Assembly: GCF_013870525.1 (NCBI RefSeq)
Contig: NZ_JACBXD010000023.1
Span: 41,095-105,094, forward strand
Reading direction: 5' to 3'
DNA from: Amycolatopsis pittospori
GTDB lineage: Bacteria > Actinomycetota > Actinomycetes > Mycobacteriales > Pseudonocardiaceae
Length of the DNA stretch: 64,000 nt
Shown here: positions 17,003 to 26,730 of the stretch, piece by piece
Layout of the letters: the number at the start of each line of letters is the position of its first letter
How positions within the stretch are numbered: the first letter of the stretch is position 1
Translations under genes and position numbers: made by a program
The notes under the pieces: model-generated
Told to the model about the DNA's origin: nothing
What the model saw: the letters and a program-made list of their open reading frames with translations, nothing else
Databases searched by the model: none

Positions 17003-19645
17003 TCAGGAGGCGGGGAGCGTCGCCAACCGGGCGTTGATGCGCTCGATGTCGGCGACCGCGGTCTCCTTACGGGTCTTGATCTTCCCGATCACCTGCTCCG
17101 GCGCCTTGTCGATGAAGGCCTGGTTGCCGAGTTTGGCCTCGGCCTGCGCCAGTTCCTTCTCCGCGGCACCGAGGTCCTTCTGCAGGCGCTTGCGCTCCGC
17201 GGCGACGTCGATCGTGCCGGACAGGTCCAGCTCGACGGTGACGACGCCGGCCGAGAGCCCGACCTCGATCGACGCGCTCGGCGCGAAGCCCTCTTCGGGC
17301 CGGGTGAGCCGGACCAGCGAGCGGATCGGTTCGTCGTGTCCGGTGATCTCGGTGAAGCCGTCGCCGGACAGCCGCGCGGCCACCTTCTGGCTGGGCTTGA
17401 GGCCCTGGTCCGCGCGGAATCGGCGGACCTCGGTGACGAGCTTCTGCACGTCCGCGATCCGCTTGTCGGCCACCGCGTCGGCGTAGGTGGCGTCCGCCAC
17501 CGGCCACGGGGCGATGACCAGCGATTCGCGGCCGGTCAGGGCCTTCCACAGCTTCTCGGTGATGAACGGGATGAACGGGTGCAGCAGCTTCAGCACGGTG
17601 TCGAACACGTGGCCCAGCACCGCGCGCGTCGCCGTCACGCGGGCCTCGTCGCCCTGGAAGACCTGGACCTTCGACAGCTCCAGGTACCAGTCGCACAGCT
17701 CGGTCCAGGTGAACTGGTAGAGCGTGTCCGTGGCCTTCGCGAACTGGTAGTCCGCCAGGTGACCGGTGACGTCGCCGACGACCTTGCCGAGCCGGCCGAG
17801 GATCCAGCGGTCGGCCTCGGTGAGCTGCTCGGGAGCGGGCATCGGGGCGTTCGCGTCCGCGCCGTTCATCATCGCGAACTTGGTGGCGTTCCAGAGCTTC
17901 GTGGTGAAGTTCCGGGAGCCCGCGACCCATTCCTCGCCGATCGGCACGTCGGTGCCCGGGTTGGCGCCCCGCGTGAGGGTGAACCGCAGCGCGTCGGTGC
18001 CGTAGCTGTCCATCCATTCGATGGGGTCGACGCCGTTGCCCGCGGTCTTCGACATCTTCTTGCCGAACTGGTCGCGGACCATGCCGTGCAGCGCGATGGT
18101 CTTGAACGGCGCCTCGCCGGTGGCGTAGAGGCCGAACATCATCATCCGCACGACCCAGAAGAACAGGATGTCGTAGCCGGTGACCAGCACCGACGTCGGA
18201 TAGAACTTGTTCAGATCCGGCGTCTTCTCCGGCCAGCCGAGGGTGGAGAACGGCCACAGGCCCGAGGAGAACCAGGTGTCGAGGACGTCCGGGTCCTGGG
18301 TCCAGCCCTCGCCCGAGGGCGGCTCCTCGTCCGGTCCGACGCAGACGACCTCGTCGTTCGGGCCATACCAGACCGGGATGCGGTGGCCCCACCACAGCTG
18401 GCGCGAGATGCACCAGTCGTGCAGGTTGTCGACCCAGTCGAAGTAGCGCTTCTCCATCTCCGGCGGGTGGACGTTCACCCGGCCGTCGCGCACCGCGTCG
18501 CCGGCGGCCTTCGCGAGCGGGCCGACCTTGACGAACCACTGCAGCGACAGACGCGGCTCGATCGGCTCCTTCGAGCGCTCCGAGTGCCCGACGCTGTGCA
18601 GGTACGGACGCTTCTCGGCGACGATGCGGCCCTGCTCGCGCAGCTTCTCGCGCACCGCGACCCGGGCCTCGAACCGGTCCATGCCGTCGAATTCGGTGCC
18701 GGTGCCGTCGATCCGGCCCTGCTCGTCCATGATCGTGATCATCGGCAGGTCGTGACGCTGGCCGATCTCGAAGTCGTTCGGGTCGTGCGCGGGCGTCACC
18801 TTGACCGCGCCGGTGCCGAACTCCGGGTCGACGTGCTTGTCCGCGACGATCGGGATCTTGCGGCCGGTCAGCGGCAGCTCGACCTCGGTGCCGATGAGGT
18901 GCGTGTAGCGCTCGTCGTCCGGGTGGACGGCGACGGCGGTGTCGCCGAGCATCGTCTCCATCCGGGTGGTGGCCACGACGATCGCGTTCTCTCCGTCGCC
19001 GTAGCGCATGGAGACGAGTTCGCCCTCGACCTCCTGGTGGATCACCTCGGCGTCGGACAGCACCGACCGCAGCACCGGCGACCAGTTGACCAGCCGCTCG
19101 GCGCGGTAGATCAGGCCGTCGTCGAAGAGCTTCTTGAAGATCGTGTTGACGGCCTTGGACAGGCCGTCGTCCATCGTGAACCGCTCGCGGGTCCAGTCGA
19201 CACCCTCGCCGAGGCGCTTCATCTGGGCGAGGATCCTGCCGCCGTGCTCCTGCTTCCACTGCCAGACGCGCTCGACGAAGGCCTCGCGGCCGAGTTCGCG
19301 GCGGCTGGTGCCTTCCTCGCGGAGCTGCTTCTCGACCAGGGCGTGGACCGCGATACTCGCGTGGTCCATGCCCGGCAGGTACAGCGTCTCGTCGCCGAGC
19401 ATGCGGTGGTAGCGGGTGATGGCGTCGATCAGGGTGTGCTCGAAGGCGTGCCCGATGTGCAGCGAACCGGTCACGTTCGGCGGCGGGATGACTACCGTGA
19501 ACGGCGGCTTGTCCGACGTGGGGTCGGCCGTGAAGTACCCGGCGTCTACCCAAGACTGGTAGAGCGAGGCTTCTTCGTCGGCCGGGATCCAGGTACCCGG
19601 TAGGTCGGTCTGCTGCTGCTGGGCGTTCTCGGTCACAGTTGACAA
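17003..19645 (-). CDS. valS: Valine--tRNA ligase
   Basis: This class I aminoacyl-tRNA synthetase charges tRNA-Val. The 880-residue product has the normal length. HIGH is at 63-66 in [21 protein letters not shown] near residue 528 in [15 protein letters not shown], the editing domain lies between them, and the C-terminal coiled coil ([17 protein letters not shown]) ends the protein. The start is TTG at 19645; a GTG three codons later (VTENA) is equally possible and may be used on a short-leader mRNA. No T-box leader is seen in the short upstream region. Confidence 0.97.
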   Translation of the reverse strand: MSTVTENAQQQQTDLPGTWIPADEEASLYQSWVDAGYFTADPTSDKPPFTVVIPPPNVTGSLHIGHAFEHTLIDAITRYHRMLGDETLYLPGMDHASIAVHALVEKQLREEGTSRRELGREAFVERVWQWKQEHGGRILAQMKRLGEGVDWTRERFTMDDGLSKAVNTIFKKLFDDGLIYRAERLVNWSPVLRSVLSDAEVIHQEVEGELVSMRYGDGENAIVVATTRMETMLGDTAVAVHPDDERYTHLIGTEVELPLTGRKIPIVADKHVDPEFGTGAVKVTPAHDPNDFEIGQRHDLPMITIMDEQGRIDGTGTEFDGMDRFEARVAVREKLREQGRIVAEKRPYLHSVGHSERSKEPIEPRLSLQWFVKVGPLAKAAGDAVRDGRVNVHPPEMEKRYFDWVDNLHDWCISRQLWWGHRIPVWYGPNDEVVCVGPDEEPPSGEGWTQDPDVLDTWFSSGLWPFSTLGWPEKTPDLNKFYPTSVLVTGYDILFFWVVRMMMFGLYATGEAPFKTIALHGMVRDQFGKKMSKTAGNGVDPIEWMDSYGTDALRFTLTRGANPGTDVPIGEEWVAGSRNFTTKLWNATKFAMMNGADANAPMPAPEQLTEADRWILGRLGKVVGDVTGHLADYQFAKATDTLYQFTWTELCDWYLELSKVQVFQGDEARVTATRAVLGHVFDTVLKLLHPFIPFITEKLWKALTGRESLVIAPWPVADATYADAVADKRIADVQKLVTEVRRFRADQGLKPSQKVAARLSGDGFTEITGHDEPIRSLVRLTRPEEGFAPSASIEVGLSAGVVTVELDLSGTIDVAAERKRLQKDLGAAEKELAQAEAKLGNQAFIDKAPEQVIGKIKTRKETAVADIERINARLATLPAS

Positions 19646-19757
19646 GTCTACGAACCCCCTCTATCGAGTTCCTCACCGGCCGTAACCCCGGAGCCGTCCG
19701 GGTAAGGTGGCCGGTGGAATTCGGCGGCGCATCACGATCACCGGGGGACCTGGCCAC

Positions 19758-20084
19758 ATGGACGAAGAAGACCGGCGCATCGAGACCCATCCGGATCTGG
19801 TCGATCCGGACTGGCAGAAGCACGCCGAGCTCGACGCCTGGCTGGGCGCGAAGAAGGAACTGAAGAAGAAGCGCCGCAGGCAGCGCAAGGCGGCAGGCGC
19901 GGCCGGTGGCGGCTACCGCGCGCCGGGGTCGAGCCGGTGGCCGGGGATCGCCGCGATCGTGGGCCTGGTCGTGCTGATCGTGGTCGCGGTGACGGTGAAC
20001 CAGCTGCAGGAGCGCGGGGTCAACGAGACACCGTGGTTCCCGTTCGACGAGGCTCAGATCGGCCGGATCGTCACGAACGCCTGA
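19758..20084 (+). CDS. Small single-pass membrane protein, unknown function
   Basis: This is a 108-residue protein with an acidic N-terminus, a strongly basic patch (KKELKKKRRRQRK) and one transmembrane helix (about 62-80, GIAAIVGLVVLIVVAVTV), then a short outside tail. It is not recognised. The basic patch before the helix suggests the N-terminus stays in the cytoplasm. The ATG has GGGGGA about 9 bases upstream. It is divergent from valS and lies 43 bases before the molybdoenzyme gene, so the two may share a promoter. Confidence 0.7.
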   Translation: MDEEDRRIETHPDLVDPDWQKHAELDAWLGAKKELKKKRRRQRKAAGAAGGGYRAPGSSRWPGIAAIVGLVVLIVVAVTVNQLQERGVNETPWFPFDEAQIGRIVTNA

Positions 20085-20127
20085 CCCCTCGGTCGCGCGT
20101 CGCGGCGACGAAGCGCACGATGGAGCC

Positions 20128-22434
20128 ATGACCCGCGACGCACCCGCGAACGACGTTGACGAGACCCAGCTCGAAGTCGGAAAGCCGAAGAGCTGGGCGG
20201 CCGGGATTCCCGGGGTCGCCGTCTCCCTGATGCGCGGCATGGAGCAGATGGGCGCCGCGCGCACGGTGAAGACGCTGCGGCTGCTGAACCAGCGGGACGG
20301 CTTCGACTGTCCCGGCTGCGCCTGGCCGGAGCCGCGCGAGGTCGACGGCGAGCACCGCAAGCTCGCCGAGTTCTGCGAGAACGGCGCGAAGGCCGTCGCC
20401 GAGGAGGCGACCAAACGCAAGGTCGGCCGCGAGTTCTTCGCCGAGCACTCCATCCAGGATCTGGCGGACAAGACCGACTTCTGGCTCGGTCAGCAGGGCC
20501 GCATCACCGAACCGTTCGTGCTGCGCGATGGCGCGTCGCACTACGAACCGATTTCCTGGGGCGACGCGTTCTCCCTGGTCGCGGACGAACTCCGCGCGCT
20601 GAGCGACCCGAACGAGGCGATCTTCTACACCTCCGGCCGCACCAGCAACGAGGCCGCGTTCCTCTACCAGCTGCTCGTGCGCTCCTACGGCACCAACAAC
20701 CTGCCGGACTGCTCGAACATGTGCCACGAGTCCTCCGGCGCCGCGCTCGCGGCCACCACCGGCATCGGCAAGGGGTCGGTGACGCTCGCGGACATCCACA
20801 AGGCCGACCTGATCGTGGTCGTCGGCCAGAACCCCGGCACGAACCATCCGCGCATGCTGTCCGCGCTGGAGGAGGCCAAGGGCAACGGCGCCCGGATCGT
20901 CGCCGTCAACCCGCTGCCCGAAGCCGGTCTGATGCGGTTCAAGAACCCGCAGAACGTCCGCGGCGTGATCGGCAAGGGCACCCCGCTGGCCGACGAGTTC
21001 GCGCAGATCCGGCTCGGCGGCGACCTCGCGTTGTTCCAGGCGATCGGGCATCTCCTGCTGAAGTGGGAGCAGGAGACACCGGGCACGATCGTCGACCGCG
21101 ACTTCGTCCAGTCCACCACCGAAGGCTTCGACGACTACGCGAAGCACCTTCAGGAGATCGATTGGACCGAGGTCGGCACCGCGACCGGGCTGCCGCGTGA
21201 GCAGATCGAGCGCCTGGCGCGGATGATCGCGACGTCCGAGCGGACCATCTACTGCTGGGCGATGGGCCTGACGCAGCACAAGCACGCGGTGCAGACGATC
21301 TCCGAGGTCGCGAACCTCGCGCTGATGCGCGGCATGATCGGCGAGCCGGGTGCGGGACTGTGCCCGGTGCGCGGGCATTCCAACGTCCAGGGCGACCGGA
21401 CGATGGGCATCTGGGAGAAGATGCCGGAGTCCTTTATGGACAGTCTCGACGACGAGTTCGGCATCAAGGTCCCGCGCGAGCACGGTTTCGACACCGTCGC
21501 CGCGATCCGCGCGATGCGCGACGGCGGCGGCAAGGTCTTCTTCGCCGTCGGCGGCAACTTCGCCTCCGCCACCCCGGACACGGACCTGACCGAGCGGGCG
21601 CTCAAGTCGTGCTCGCTGACAGCGCACGTTTCGACGAAGCTCAACCGTTCGCACGTCGTCCCCGGCAAGACCGCGTTGATCCTGCCCACGCTGGGCCGCA
21701 CCGAACGCGACGTCCAGGCGGGCGGCGAGCAGTTCGTCAGCGTCGAGGACTCGATGTCGCAGGTGCACACCTCGCGCGGCAGGCTGCACCCGGCGAGCGA
21801 CCACCTGCTTTCGGAGGTCGCGATCATCTGCGGCCTGGCCGAAGCGCTGCTCGGCACCGGGCACGCCGTCCCGTGGCGGGACTTCGCCGGCGACTACGAC
21901 CTCATCCGCGAGCGGATCGCGCGTGTCGTCCCGGGCTGCGAGGACTACAACCGCCGCGTCCGCGAGCCCGACGGGTTCGTCCTCCCCAACGCGCCGCGTG
22001 ACTCCCGGCAGTTCAGCGGGACCGCGAACGGCAAGGCGAACTTCACCGTCTCCGAACTCGAATATCCCGCGGTTCCCGAGGGAAGGCTGCTGCTGCAGAC
22101 GATGCGCAGCCACGACCAGTACAACACCACGATCTACGGCCTTTCCGACCGCTACCGCGGGATCGAGGACGGCAGGCGCGTGGTGCTGGTCAATCCCGAG
22201 GACGTGGCCGCGCTCGGCCTGACCGACGGCGCGATGGTCGACCTCGTCTCGGAATGGCGGGACGGCGACCGGCGGGCCCCGAGCTTCCGCGTGGTCTCCT
22301 ATCCGACGGCACGAGGCTGCGCCGCGGCGTACTTCCCCGAGGCGAACGCCTTGGTGCCGCTGGATTCGGTGGCGGACAAGTCGAACACCCCGGTGTCGAA
22401 GGCGATCGTGGTCCGGTTGGAGCCGCTCGGCTGA
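20128..22434 (+). CDS. FdhF/YdeP family molybdopterin oxidoreductase
   Basis: This is a 768-residue molybdopterin-guanine-dinucleotide enzyme of the FdhF/YdeP family (formate-dehydrogenase-like; YdeP is linked to acid resistance in E. coli). Near the N-terminus is the family motif GFDCPGCAWPEP. The Moco-binding region includes FYTSGRTSNEAAFL, CSNMCHESSG, VVGQNPGTNHPRML and the C-terminal domain TMRSHDQYNTTIYG. The true electron donor is unknown. fdhD and an OFA-type oxalate/formate antiporter lie 5-9 kb away, which suggests formate- or oxalate-linked metabolism. The last codons form one arm of a terminator stem. Confidence 0.9.
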   Translation: MTRDAPANDVDETQLEVGKPKSWAAGIPGVAVSLMRGMEQMGAARTVKTLRLLNQRDGFDCPGCAWPEPREVDGEHRKLAEFCENGAKAVAEEATKRKVGREFFAEHSIQDLADKTDFWLGQQGRITEPFVLRDGASHYEPISWGDAFSLVADELRALSDPNEAIFYTSGRTSNEAAFLYQLLVRSYGTNNLPDCSNMCHESSGAALAATTGIGKGSVTLADIHKADLIVVVGQNPGTNHPRMLSALEEAKGNGARIVAVNPLPEAGLMRFKNPQNVRGVIGKGTPLADEFAQIRLGGDLALFQAIGHLLLKWEQETPGTIVDRDFVQSTTEGFDDYAKHLQEIDWTEVGTATGLPREQIERLARMIATSERTIYCWAMGLTQHKHAVQTISEVANLALMRGMIGEPGAGLCPVRGHSNVQGDRTMGIWEKMPESFMDSLDDEFGIKVPREHGFDTVAAIRAMRDGGGKVFFAVGGNFASATPDTDLTERALKSCSLTAHVSTKLNRSHVVPGKTALILPTLGRTERDVQAGGEQFVSVEDSMSQVHTSRGRLHPASDHLLSEVAIICGLAEALLGTGHAVPWRDFAGDYDLIRERIARVVPGCEDYNRRVREPDGFVLPNAPRDSRQFSGTANGKANFTVSELEYPAVPEGRLLLQTMRSHDQYNTTIYGLSDRYRGIEDGRRVVLVNPEDVAALGLTDGAMVDLVSEWRDGDRRAPSFRVVSYPTARGCAAAYFPEANALVPLDSVADKSNTPVSKAIVVRLEPLG

Positions 22435-22447
22435 GCGGCTCCAACCG
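22414..22447. terminator. Terminator formed partly by the 3' coding end of the YdeP-like gene
   Basis: There are 15-bp perfect arms at 22414-22428 and 22433-22447 with a 4-base loop. The left arm is the final coding sequence and the stop codon TGA (22432-22434) straddles loop and right arm. The next gene, convergent, ends 9 bases later. Confidence 0.75.
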
Positions 22448-22455
22448 TTCGACGG

Positions 22456-23625
22456 CTATCCCTCGGCGCGCAGGATCACCGGGGGCCCGGACGTGAAGCT
22501 GGTCACGAACGCCCAGATCACCCCGCCGGACCGGCTCGTCGTGATCACCCCGCCGTTGCCGGCGAGCGACGGATCGGCCACCGGGACGTCGTTCCAGCTG
22601 TCACCGTCCCAGACGCCGAAGAGGGGCCGGTGGCCCCCGCCTCCGCTGTCGGACCTGGCACTGGAGACCCACGCCTTGCCGGTGTCGTCGACGCTCAGCG
22701 CACCACCCCTGCTGGTCGGGGTCCGCAGCTCCGGAGGCAGTTCCGGTCCCCGTTCGAAGGCGGAACCGTTCCAGCGCTGGATCAGCTGGTCGATGTCGGC
22801 CTGCCCGGCCAGCCACACCTGGCCTGCCGCCCCGATGGCGATCCGGTTGGCGAAGCGCAGGAAGTCCGGCGCACCGGGTTCGGGCGCGGTGGGCACGATC
22901 GTCCACTGTGTACCGTCGAACCGCTCCACGAGCGCCTGGTATCGCTCCTCGCCGTTGTCGAGACGGAGGTAGGCGGTCCCCGCTACCCAGACCTCTTGGC
23001 CGCGGACGGCCACGGACGCGAGCGAGGCGTGCCGGGTGCCGGCGGGAACCGGCACCGCGACCTCCTGCCAGGACGAGCCGTCCCAGCGCACCACGTACGG
23101 CCGGGAGTCGGCGTTGGGCCGCTGGACCGCGTCGATCCCGGCCGAGCCCACCGCCCAGACGTTGTCCGCGCCGTCGGCGGCGACGTCGTTCAACCGGGCG
23201 ATCTTCTCCGGGACCTCCGGAATCGCGGTCCGGGTCCAGGTCGTGCCGTCGCTGTGCAGCGCCTCCGGCCTGCTGTCGTTGTTGGCGTCGTAGCTCGTTC
23301 CGACGGCCCAGACGTTCGTGTCGTCCAGGGCGACAGCGCCGCTGAAACCGCCGTAGAACTGCGGGATCTGTTCAGGCTGCCATGCCGTGCCGTCCCACGT
23401 CGCGATCTCGGCGGCCGACCAGCCGGAGCCGACGGCCCAGGCCTTCCCGGTTTCCGTGGTGGCGAAGTCACCCACCGAATTCAGCGACGTGAGCGCGTCG
23501 GTCGGTGTCTTGACGAACTCCTGTCCCGGTACCGCCTGCGCGGCCGGAGCCGTCGCGAGCACCACCCCGGCCAGCAGCGCGGCCCCCAGGACCGTTCTTC
23601 GGGCATGACGAATCGATGCGGACAT
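22456..23625 (-). CDS. Secreted beta-propeller-like repeat protein
   Basis: This is a 389-residue exported protein with a signal peptide (LGAALLAGVVLA, cleavage near AQAV). The mature part is made of about six repeats, each with a core like VWAVGTSYD, AWAVGSGW, VWVAGTAYL or VWLAGQAD followed by a W-containing strand such as WDGTAWQ, RWDGSSWQ, RFDGTQW or VWDGDSW. This pattern fits a beta-propeller. No catalytic residues or named family could be assigned; a binding or adhesive role is possible. It resembles in style, but not in repeat motif, the other secreted propeller at 58333-59430. Confidence 0.75.
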   Translation of the reverse strand: MSASIRHARRTVLGAALLAGVVLATAPAAQAVPGQEFVKTPTDALTSLNSVGDFATTETGKAWAVGSGWSAAEIATWDGTAWQPEQIPQFYGGFSGAVALDDTNVWAVGTSYDANNDSRPEALHSDGTTWTRTAIPEVPEKIARLNDVAADGADNVWAVGSAGIDAVQRPNADSRPYVVRWDGSSWQEVAVPVPAGTRHASLASVAVRGQEVWVAGTAYLRLDNGEERYQALVERFDGTQWTIVPTAPEPGAPDFLRFANRIAIGAAGQVWLAGQADIDQLIQRWNGSAFERGPELPPELRTPTSRGGALSVDDTGKAWVSSARSDSGGGGHRPLFGVWDGDSWNDVPVADPSLAGNGGVITTSRSGGVIWAFVTSFTSGPPVILRAEG

Positions 23626-23736
23626 CGGTAACTCCCCAGTTACTCAAGTTGATCAAACTCGGCCCGCCCAAACTATCCGACGGTGATCGCGGACCGGCAG
23701 GGCCGAAAGGGTCGAAGCGACGATAGGTTTCCCCAC

Positions 23737-25272
23737 ATGAACCCTGGGGACGTCGCCCGCTCGCTCGCGAAACTGCTGCGGAACAGCACGAATTCGCCGT
23801 GGACCGACGCCGTGCTGCGTGTGCAGAACAATTCCGACGGCTACACGGTGCACGCGTCGTCCGACGCCGAGCCGTATCTCAGCCCGGACTGGCAGGAGAT
23901 GGCGGCGCTGTTCCGGCGATTGCCGACCTCGATCTACGAACTCCGGCTGAGCCGCACCGGCGAGTACACCTACCTGGCCACCCCGGACGTCGGCGGCCTG
24001 TCGCCGGCGTGGCTCGTGTTCGACCAGGATTTCCGCTATCCGGGGCATCCGCTGCCGGGGATGCCGCTGCCTGAGCGGTCCCGGCCGACCGGCGCCCCGA
24101 CGGATCCGGCCGTGCTGGCCCGCGTCACCGCGCTGACGGCGGAATTCTCCGCGCTGTACGAGGGGATCAAGGGCCGTGCCCCGGTCTGGCAACCCGGCCT
24201 CACCGAAGAGCAACTCGCGGAGGCCGAGGAACGGATCGGCGCGCGACTGCCCGAAGACCTTCGCGCCCTCTACCGCGTGACCGACTGGGACGACGAGACC
24301 GGGCTCCTCGGCCGGTACGCCCACGATCAGCTCGGCAGGATCGTCGCGCAGTACCTCGAAGGCCGCCCCGGCGTGCACGGCTGGCAGGAGGCCGTCTCCG
24401 ACGACGGCGTCGTCTTCGAGACGCCGCCCGCCGGCCGGGTGAAACGCTTGTCCCGCAACGACTGGTGGGTCACCTTCGGCGGCGATCACGCGGGAGACCA
24501 TCTCGCCGTCGACCTCGACCCGGCGGAAAACGGGAGCAGCGGCCAGGTTCTCGAGTACGGGCGGAACATCTGGGGCCCGATCCGCCACGTCGCGCCGTCG
24601 ATCACCGCGATGCTGGAGGAGGTGATCCGCGCACTGCGGGCGGGTGAGTTCGAGGACGACCCCGACTCGCGGCGCCTCATCGCCGACGCCGCCTTCCACG
24701 AGGAATCCGACCGCGCCTACGACCAGGTGATGACCGAGACGACCGACGTCGGCGCGGTCACCGATCCGGAGCTCGTCCAGGAGCTGTACCTCAACGATCC
24801 CGGTGCGGTGGATCTGGCGGTCCTTGACCCGCTTTCGTCGCTGCGGCATCTGCGGGTCAACCGCGCGGAGTCCGTCGCCGTGAACCTGTCCGGGCTTCCC
24901 GCGCTGGAAGCGGTGAGCGTCGAAGCGGCGGAAGTCGATCTCTCCGGGCATCCCACCCTGTGGAGTCTTTCCCTGACCGGGGTGAAGCATCCGATCGCCT
25001 TCGACTCGCTGACCGCGTTCCCCCGGCTCGTCAGGCTGAACCTCGCCGAACTCGACGTCCCCGAACTGGAGCGCGTCGGCGAACTCACCTCGCTGCGGGT
25101 GCTCACCCTGGACCACGGCCAGGTCCGGCGCCTGCTCGACTCCGGTGCCGCCCTTCCGCCGCTGGCCGCGCTGGAGATCACCGGCGAGGCCTCGCTGCCG
25201 GAACTCGTGGCCCTCCGGGAACGGTGGCGACCGGGTGCTTCGGTCACCGAGGCTTCCGGCACCTTGGACTGA
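23737..25272 (+). CDS. SMI1/KNR4-like protein with leucine-rich C-terminus
   Basis: This is a 511-residue soluble protein. A stretch at about 152-190 (LTEEQLAEAEERIGARLPEDLRALY) is a good SMI1/KNR4 domain start, a fold common in bacterial immunity proteins and signalling adaptors. The C-terminal 160 residues show spaced leucines like short LRRs (LRHLRVNRAESVAVNLSGLP, SLSLTG, LVRLNLAELD, LRVLTLDHG). The N-terminal 130 residues are unassigned. There is no toxin gene beside it, so an immunity role is only a possibility. The ATG at 23737 is chosen because the upstream frame is unlike the family. It ends 3 bases from the convergent LCP gene. Confidence 0.72.
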   Translation: MNPGDVARSLAKLLRNSTNSPWTDAVLRVQNNSDGYTVHASSDAEPYLSPDWQEMAALFRRLPTSIYELRLSRTGEYTYLATPDVGGLSPAWLVFDQDFRYPGHPLPGMPLPERSRPTGAPTDPAVLARVTALTAEFSALYEGIKGRAPVWQPGLTEEQLAEAEERIGARLPEDLRALYRVTDWDDETGLLGRYAHDQLGRIVAQYLEGRPGVHGWQEAVSDDGVVFETPPAGRVKRLSRNDWWVTFGGDHAGDHLAVDLDPAENGSSGQVLEYGRNIWGPIRHVAPSITAMLEEVIRALRAGEFEDDPDSRRLIADAAFHEESDRAYDQVMTETTDVGAVTDPELVQELYLNDPGAVDLAVLDPLSSLRHLRVNRAESVAVNLSGLPALEAVSVEAAEVDLSGHPTLWSLSLTGVKHPIAFDSLTAFPRLVRLNLAELDVPELERVGELTSLRVLTLDHGQVRRLLDSGAALPPLAALEITGEASLPELVALRERWRPGASVTEASGTLD

Positions 25273-25275
25273 GCG

Positions 25276-26718
25276 TCAGTCGATGCAGCCCTCACCGTCG
25301 GGGGTGATCGGCTGGTCACCCTGACCGGCCGCTCCCCCGCCACCCGAGGACGAACCCGGTCCTTTGTAGACCTGCCCGAGGACGACCTCGATATGGCCCG
25401 CCGGAACGGAATCGTCCCGCTGCGCGGTCAGTCCGCCCAGCAGCCTCGCGACCTCCGCGCCGCGTTCGGCCGCGTCGCTGTAGCGGACCGTGGAGGTTCG
25501 GCGCACGGCGTCGGCGTTCTTCGTCTCCCCTTTGCCGAATCCCTTCTCCCCCAAGAGATTCGAGACGCGGGCGGCGAGACCGTCCTTACCGCTCGCGTTG
25601 AGGACGTCGACCGTGGGACCGGCGGGCGCCTGCGGGGTGGCGGGCTGGACACCGATCAGCGAAGCGGCGAAGGCCCGCACCTGGGCGGGATCCACCTGCA
25701 CCGCGGTCGCGGTCGGCTGCCTGGGGTTGTAGCGGTAGTCGGGGTTGACCACCGGGATCGTTTCGAAGGCGATGCCGCCGCCGGTGACGCCCTGCATCTG
25801 CCGGACGAAGTCGAACAGGTCCCACGAGCCGTCGAGCACGACCGAACGTTTCACCGCGTCGATCAGTTCGGAGACGCGGGCCGGGTTGGCCAGAGTGCCC
25901 CCGGAAAGGGTCTTCTTCGCCAGCCCGGCGAGGAACACCTGCTGACGGCGTACGCGGTCGAGGTCGCTGCGGGGCAGATCCTCCCGCTGGCGGACGAAGG
26001 CCAGCGCGTCGGCGCCCTGGATCGTCTGCCTCCCCGCCTTGAAGTTCGCACCGGACTTGACGTCCTTGGTGTCCCGCTTCAAGCACACCTCGACCCCGCC
26101 GACGGCCTTGCTGATGTCGTAGAAACTCTGCAGGTTGACCTCGGCGAAGTGATCGATCTTGACGCCGGTGAGGTCCTCGACGGCCTTCAGGGTCGCCTTC
26201 CGCGCGGCCGAGATGGCCACCTTGTCGATCTCCGCTTTGTCGGTCTTGCCCGCTTCACGCTGCTGGCTCGCCGAGGCGAACTTGGCGTGACCGAAGATCC
26301 CGTTGATCTTGGTCTTGTCCTTCGTCCCCGGCTCCGAGACCCAGGAGTCGCGCGGGATCGAGAAGGCCTTCACCGCCTTCTGGCCGTTGGGGATGCGGAG
26401 CACGATGAGCGTGTCGGTCAGGTCGTCGCCGTTCGCGCCCACCCGCAGCTCACGCAGCATTTCCGGGGGCAGCGGGTTACCGTGCTCGTCGGTCCGTGAA
26501 TCGCGGCCGACCAGCAGGATGTCCAGCGAACCGTCGGCGGGTTGTTCACCGGGCTCGGGGGACTCGATCACGTCCTCGCGGGTGATGCCGTCGAGCGAGC
26601 TCACCGTCGAGTATCCATACGCCGTCCCGGCGAAAACGCCCACCGCGAGAACGGCGACAAGGACCTTACCCAGCTTGTGCACGTTCCTAGGACGCACGGG
26701 AAGCCGTCCTTGCTGCAT
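25276..26718 (-). CDS. LytR-CpsA-Psr (LCP) family cell-wall glycopolymer ligase
   Basis: This is a membrane-anchored enzyme that joins glycopolymers such as arabinogalactan or teichoic-acid-like chains to peptidoglycan. The product has an N-terminal membrane helix (VLVAVLAVGVFAG), an LCP domain at about 75-255 (LLVGRDSRTD, DDLTDTLIVLRI, FSIPRDSWV with the phosphate-binding arginine, KINGIF, and VRQREDLPRSDLDRVRRQQ), and a LytR_C domain at about 375-440 (VDVLNASGKDGLA). A Gly/Ser tail ends in a lone cysteine. The GTG at 26682, with AGGAAC just upstream, is a plausible alternative start. Confidence 0.92.
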   Translation of the reverse strand: MQQGRLPVRPRNVHKLGKVLVAVLAVGVFAGTAYGYSTVSSLDGITREDVIESPEPGEQPADGSLDILLVGRDSRTDEHGNPLPPEMLRELRVGANGDDLTDTLIVLRIPNGQKAVKAFSIPRDSWVSEPGTKDKTKINGIFGHAKFASASQQREAGKTDKAEIDKVAISAARKATLKAVEDLTGVKIDHFAEVNLQSFYDISKAVGGVEVCLKRDTKDVKSGANFKAGRQTIQGADALAFVRQREDLPRSDLDRVRRQQVFLAGLAKKTLSGGTLANPARVSELIDAVKRSVVLDGSWDLFDFVRQMQGVTGGGIAFETIPVVNPDYRYNPRQPTATAVQVDPAQVRAFAASLIGVQPATPQAPAGPTVDVLNASGKDGLAARVSNLLGEKGFGKGETKNADAVRRTSTVRYSDAAERGAEVARLLGGLTAQRDDSVPAGHIEVVLGQVYKGPGSSSGGGGAAGQGDQPITPDGEGCID

Positions 26719-26730
26719 GGGTGATCCAGT

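Noticed and set aside
19646..19757. T-box leader for valS
   Set aside because: The region is only 112 bases, shared with a divergent gene, and shows no T-box sequence or antiterminator hairpin.
20128..22434. True formate dehydrogenase alpha subunit
   Set aside because: The N-terminal CPGC motif and overall pattern fit the FdhF/YdeP family, and no electron-transfer subunit genes are beside it; formate as donor is unproven.
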